Positions 61,334 through 64,000 of a stretch of 64,000 bases of DNA are shown here, in pieces. The first letter of the stretch is position 1; each line of letters begins with the position of its first letter. The stretch covers positions 1,240,001 to 1,304,000 of the forward strand of contig NZ_CP132353.1 in the NCBI RefSeq assembly GCF_030758455.1, written 5' to 3'. The translations under genes were made by a program, and so were the position numbers. This DNA is from Erwinia pyri (GTDB taxonomy: Bacteria > Pseudomonadota > Gammaproteobacteria > Enterobacterales > Enterobacteriaceae). Under the pieces are notes generated by a model that saw only the letters and a program-made list of their open reading frames with translations, did no database searches and was not told the DNA's origin.

Positions 61334-61689
61334 ATATAGACATTCAACGCATTAGTTGCCGTTGGACGGTTAACGCCGTCGCCCGATTTACTGCTGGCAG
61401 CAGTAACGGCCGTTTCAGCTTTGTTGTTACTCTGCTGCTCCTGCGCTTTCTCAGCCTGCTGTTGCTCAATCTGAGCAATCTGCGCCTCAATCAGCTGGAT
61501 CTGGCTTTCAATCAGCTGTTGCTGTTCAGATTTTTGCTCCGTGGTCAGCGTGTCATCTGTTCCCAGCGACTTCAGCTGGTTTTGTAGCTGAGTGATCTGT
61601 TTGTTAAGGCTGGCAATCTGAGAAGTTGGGCCGCCGCCTGAGCTTCCCGAGCCAATGGTAGTGGTAGAGTTGGTATTGATTGTCGTCAT
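61330..61689 (-). CDS. FlxA-like coiled-coil protein
   Basis: 119 aa resembling E. coli FlxA, a class of short proteins under flagellar control. An N-terminal Thr/Ser/Gly-rich region is followed by a Gln-rich heptad-like coiled coil at about 25-85 ([37 protein letters not shown]) and a tail ending NALNVYI that matches the FlxA C terminus. Role unknown. Its stop overlaps the convergent yfeR stop by four bases. AAGGAGAT about 7 bases before ATG supports the start. I could not find a clear sigma-28 promoter. Confidence 0.75.
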   Translation of the reverse strand: MTTINTNSTTTIGSGSSGGGPTSQIASLNKQITQLQNQLKSLGTDDTLTTEQKSEQQQLIESQIQLIEAQIAQIEQQQAEKAQEQQSNNKAETAVTAASSKSGDGVNRPTATNALNVYI

Positions 61690-61795
61690 CGCTATCTCCT
61701 TTGTAATGAACCAGTACGGTTATCGGTTTGTGGGGCAGGCGACTTGATAAGAGAAATCGTAAAAGTAGTGCTAAGAAAGTGAAAAGGAACTGAGG

Positions 61796-62215
61796 AAAAC
61801 CGGCTGCGGTGCCACCCCTCAGGTTCAGCTATGCTAGTAAGTATGGTGGTCATACAATTCAAAACCGGCTGCGGTGAAAAGGCGTCACCATAGAGCACAT
61901 TATCCGGGACGCCATGGTGCAAGATATTAAACCAGCTATCGGGGCCGCATTAGCGCAAGCCTGGCTGCCGCATCCCTGCGGCATACACTCGGCTAACGTG
62001 CCCTATGGTGCCACCCAAAAATCCGGCTTTGTCGGTAAGTTCAGTGCTCGCACAGGTCAAAACCGGTTCCGGTGGAAAGGCGTCGCCATAGAGCACGTTA
62101 TCCGAGACGCCGTGGTGCAAGATATTAAACCAGCTATCGGGGCAGCATTAGCGCAAGCCTGGCTGCCGCATCCCTGCGGCATACACTCGGCTAACGTGCT
62201 CTATGGTGCCGCCCA
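61796..62215. repeat. Tandem MITE-like repeat units (two full, one collapsed)
   Basis: Units 61861-62017 and 62059-62215 are direct repeats (offset 198, few mismatches). Each contains a 135-bp core (61881-62015, 62079-62213) bounded by 22-bp terminal inverted repeats such as TAACGTGCTCTATGG, plus an inner TGCCGCA/TGCGGCA hairpin. A third start, AAAACCGGCTGCGGTG at 61796-61811, runs straight into the repeat's right-end sequence (CCACCC), as if the core was lost. Confidence 0.75.
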
Positions 62216-62319
62216 GAACATACGGTGTTGTCCTTGATTTCAATGTTCACACGGGGCAAAACCCGGTTTGCTGCTGGATTTGGGTTTTCTCCAACAGGCA
62301 ACACCAGCGCTGAGGGGAA

Positions 62320-62418
62320 GGGAGAGGGGGCTGATAAGCAAAAGCTAAGCGGCATGGACGCCGCTTCGCAGCCCCCACGGAAGGGTTCACGGCGTTTTTG
62401 TGTTCAGCCCCCTCTCCC
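62320..62418. repeat. 99-bp element with perfect 14-bp inverted ends
   Basis: GGGAGAGGGGGCTG (62320-62333) and its exact reverse complement (62405-62418) flank 71 bases that include an AGCGGC/GCCGCT hairpin near 62346-62363. Confidence 0.65.
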
Positions 62419-62569
62419 TGACCAGGCTACCGCCCTTTCAGGCGACATACTTTTTTGAAATCAGCACTCTGTTCTGCCTGACCAGGCTACCGGCCCTTCA
62501 GGCGACATACTTTTTTGAAATCAGAATTCTGTTCTGTCTGACCAGGTTACGGCCCTTCAGGCGACATGC
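62418..62569. repeat. 60-bp tandem repeat, about 2.5 copies
   Basis: CTGACCAGG starts at 62418, 62478 and 62538, exactly 60 apart. Copies 1 and 2 are nearly identical over the full unit, including ACATACTTTTTTGAAATCAG. The third ends after about 32 bases and has one deletion. Confidence 0.8.
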
Positions 62570-62617
62570 CTTTAATCCATGCAACAGCTGTAGGCAAAGA
62601 AAACCATAAATCGCAGA

Positions 62618-62670
62618 CAGCAAAAAGGCGCCTTTAGGGCGCCTTTCTACACTGGTGGGTCGTGCAGGAT
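62618..62670 (-). repeat. Duplicated tRNA-Lys 3' end plus terminator (second copy)
   Basis: 53 bases identical but for one to 62774-62826. On the minus strand it is the last 18 nt of tRNA-Lys (62653-62670, ending CCA) followed by the same terminator hairpin. The copies are 156 bases apart. This resembles either the rtT repeats behind tRNA-Tyr or an integration (att) footprint. Confidence 0.75.
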
Positions 62671-62777
62671 GACTCGGCTTTGCCTCGCCCTGCCGGGTCG
62701 TTGCTAATGGCAACGCTGTCTCTCTTCGTTCGACTCAACCTGCCGCAGGTTCAAATCCTTCACGAATAACGCACAGC

Positions 62778-62803
62778 AAAAAGGCGCCTTTAGGGCGCCT
62801 TTC
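62778..62803 (-). terminator. Terminator of the tRNA operon
   Basis: Minus strand: AAGGCGCC / GGCGCCTT stem with 5-base loop and T run, five bases after the tRNA-Lys CCA end. A second copy lies at 62622-62647. Confidence 0.85.
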
Positions 62804-62808
62804 TACAT

Positions 62809-62884
62809 TGGTGGGTCGTGCAGGATTCGAACCTGCGACCAATTGATTAAAAGTCAACTGCTCTACCAACTGAGCTAACGACCC
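62809..62884 (-). tRNA. tRNA-Lys (UUU)
   Basis: 76 nt with encoded CCA. On the minus strand it starts GGGTCGTTAGCTCAGTTGG and has anticodon TTT at 62849-62851 within loop CTTTTAA, T loop TTCGAAT. The position after three tRNA-Val genes matches E. coli lysV. Confidence 0.97.
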
Positions 62885-62888
62885 GAAG

Positions 62889-62964
62889 TGGTGGGTGATG
62901 ACGGGCTCGAACCGCCGACCCCCTCCGTGTAAAGGAGATGCTCTACCAACTGAGCTAATCACCC
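62889..62964 (-). tRNA. tRNA-Val (UAC), copy 3 of the cluster
   Basis: 76 nt with CCA, acceptor GGGTGAT / ATCACCC, anticodon TAC in CTCCTTTACACGGAG, T loop TTCGAGC. Identical to the other two copies by eye; only 4 bases from tRNA-Lys. Confidence 0.97.
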
Positions 62965-62998
62965 ACTTCGGTACTTCTTCACAAAACTCACTGCGAGA

Positions 62999-63074
62999 TG
63001 GTGGGTGATGACGGGCTCGAACCGCCGACCCCCTCCGTGTAAAGGAGATGCTCTACCAACTGAGCTAATCACCC
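62999..63074 (-). tRNA. tRNA-Val (UAC), copy 2 of the cluster
   Basis: Same 76-nt sequence as the neighbouring copies; 34-base spacer to copy 3. Confidence 0.97.
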
Positions 63075-63122
63075 ATCTCTGGAATTCTGGTCTTACTCTA
63101 CACTGCGAGCCACTCTTTAGAG

Positions 63123-63198
63123 TGGTGGGTGATGACGGGCTCGAACCGCCGACCCCCTCCGTGTAAAGGAGATGCTCTACCAACTGAGCTAATCACCC
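63123..63198 (-). tRNA. tRNA-Val (UAC), first gene of the cluster
   Basis: Same 76-nt sequence, 48-base spacer to copy 2. Corresponds to valU of the E. coli valU-valX-valY-lysV operon. Confidence 0.97.
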
Positions 63199-63215
63199 CC
63201 GCTGTGTGGAGTCGC

Positions 63216-63243
63216 ATTATAGGGATCGCGGCAAATGAGTCAA
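63216..63243 (-). promoter_or_regulatory. Promoter of the val-lys tRNA operon
   Basis: Minus strand -35 TTGACT (63238-63243), 16-base spacer, perfect -10 TATAAT (63216-63221), then a GC-rich discriminator (GCGACTCC) typical of stable-RNA promoters under stringent control. Confidence 0.85.
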
Positions 63244-63470
63244 CGGTTTTTAAAAGGAAAATATTCGTTCGTCTTAAAATTAATCAAGATGTTGGGGTTT
63301 TATGCAAAAAACGGTGGGTGAAGCTGGCTTTCCAGGCAAAGGCTGCCAACAACAGGGGGAATGCCGTTGAGGAATCATCTTCAGGTGGTAGAATGTTGCC
63401 CACTTTAGTTGATATTAATCAGACCTCACCGGCATGAGCCGAAACTGATAGCGTAATAAGGCAGCTGTTA

Positions 63471-64000
63471 ATGAAAATCAAAACCCGCTTCGCCCCCAGC
63501 CCAACCGGCTATCTGCACGTTGGCGGCGCACGTACTGCGCTCTACTCCTGGCTGTTTGCCCGTCATCAGGGCGGTGAGTTTGTACTGCGTATCGAAGATA
63601 CCGATCTGGAGCGCTCCACGCAGCAGGCTATCGACGCGATTATGGATGGCATGAACTGGCTCAACCTCAACTGGGATGAAGGCCCGTACTACCAGACCAA
63701 ACGTTTCGATCGCTATAACGCGGTGATCGACCAGATGCTGGAAGCGGGAACAGCCTACAAATGCTATTGCTCAAGAGAGCGTCTGGACGAACTGCGCGAA
63801 ACGCAGATGGCGAACCATGAAAAGCCACGTTATGACGGCCACTGCCGCGACAGCCATGAACATCATGCTGATGATGAGCCTTGCGTGGTGCGATTCCGTA
63901 ACCCGCTGGAGGGATCGGTGATCTTTGATGATCAGATCCGTGGCCCGATCGAGTTCAGCAATCAGGAGCTGGACGATCTGATCATCCGTCGTACTGACGG
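63471..64000 (+). CDS. gltX: Glutamyl-tRNA synthetase GltX, N-terminal part (3' end outside window)
   Basis: 176 codons of a class I aminoacyl-tRNA synthetase. [20 protein letters not shown] carries the HIGH-like signature (HVGG), followed by [11 protein letters not shown] Cys-containing region ([12 protein letters not shown] to [11 protein letters not shown]) is the zinc-binding module of the E. coli enzyme. ATG 63471 directly follows GGCAGCTGTTA. Divergent from the tRNA cluster, the conserved arrangement. The frame is open to the end of the window. Confidence 0.97.
   Translation, partial: MKIKTRFAPSPTGYLHVGGARTALYSWLFARHQGGEFVLRIEDTDLERSTQQAIDAIMDGMNWLNLNWDEGPYYQTKRFDRYNAVIDQMLEAGTAYKCYCSRERLDELRETQMANHEKPRYDGHCRDSHEHHADDEPCVVRFRNPLEGSVIFDDQIRGPIEFSNQELDDLIIRRTD

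Larger units (their letters stand above)
61690..62808. other. Repeat-rich non-coding tract between flxA-like gene and tRNA-Lys
   Basis: About 1.1 kb with no credible gene. Contents in order: a 65-bp truncated repeat, two 135-bp MITE-like units, a 99-bp inverted-repeat element, a 60-bp tandem repeat, and a duplicated tRNA-Lys 3' end with terminator. ORFs here (e.g. 61914-62237) are the repeats read through. Confidence 0.75.

Noticed and set aside
61914..62237. 107-codon ORF with two copies of a KPAIGAALAQAWLPHPCGIH-type segment
   Set aside because: It is the MITE-like repeat read twice in one frame; no ribosome site and the inverted-repeat structure explains the sequence.
62400..62609. 69-codon ORF with repeated QATYFFEI
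   Set aside because: Product of the 60-bp tandem repeat (a multiple of three), not a gene.
62735..63183. Minus-strand ORFs reading SSVGRASPLHGGGRRFEP and LAQLVEQLTFN
   Set aside because: These are tRNA-Val and tRNA-Lys genes translated, a well-known source of false proteins.

Overview
The window reads as a chromosomal stretch of an enterobacterium, most likely Erwiniaceae (Erwinia/Pantoea-like). Nearly every gene has a close E. coli counterpart in almost the same order. The differences are typical of that family: no maeB/eut block between talA and hemF, no ypfH next to tmcA, no pdxK next to crr, and extra genes between bepA and perM. The family assignment is inferred from gene content and order and was not tested by phylogeny.

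Layout. 1-3.3 kb: 3' end of uraA, then hda (apparent CTG start), yfgD and bepA. 3.3-13 kb: an accessory block that splits bepA from perM. It holds an AT-rich gap, two tandem DsrE-like genes, a LacI-family regulator, a four-gene ABC importer with a GpdQ-like phosphodiesterase, and a membrane diguanylate cyclase. 13-23 kb: perM, bcp-gcvR, dapA-bamC, purC, ypfJ, tmcA, ypfN-dapE-yffB. 23-32 kb: an orphan 64-aa gene, a GNAT gene, the 20-codon gene ypfM, acrD, narQ, a DUF1471 gene, ansP and nudK. 33-42.5 kb: ypfG, tktB-talA, hemF-amiA, ypeA-yfeZ-yfeY, yfeX. 42.5-47.6 kb: a remnant of an AraC-family regulator, then cysPUWA and cysM. 47.8-50.6 kb: a CpxRA-like two-component system and a GntR regulator. 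50.7-56.9 kb: crr-ptsI-ptsH, cysK, cysZ, zipA. 57-61.7 kb: ligA, ypeB, yfeH/yfeR and a flxA-like gene. 61.7-62.8 kb: a repeat-rich non-coding tract. 62.8-63.2 kb: a tRNA cluster (three Val, one Lys) on the minus strand, divergent from gltX, which runs off the end.

Several genes work together. Sulfate/thiosulfate uptake (CysPUWA), sulfate permease CysZ and the two cysteine synthases CysM and CysK cover most of cysteine assimilation. HPr, enzyme I and IIA-Glc form the general PTS. TktB and TalA form the non-oxidative pentose phosphate pair. DapA and DapE serve lysine/diaminopimelate synthesis. BepA and BamC serve outer-membrane assembly. Hda and LigA serve replication.

The least familiar parts are the bepA-perM block (a predicted LacI-controlled importer with a phosphodiesterase, plus a membrane-anchored DsrE pair), the repeat tract and tRNA-Lys 3'-end duplication upstream of gltX, the CGGATAAAAC motif cluster between yfeZ and yfeY, and the perfect palindrome inside the ypfM promoter.
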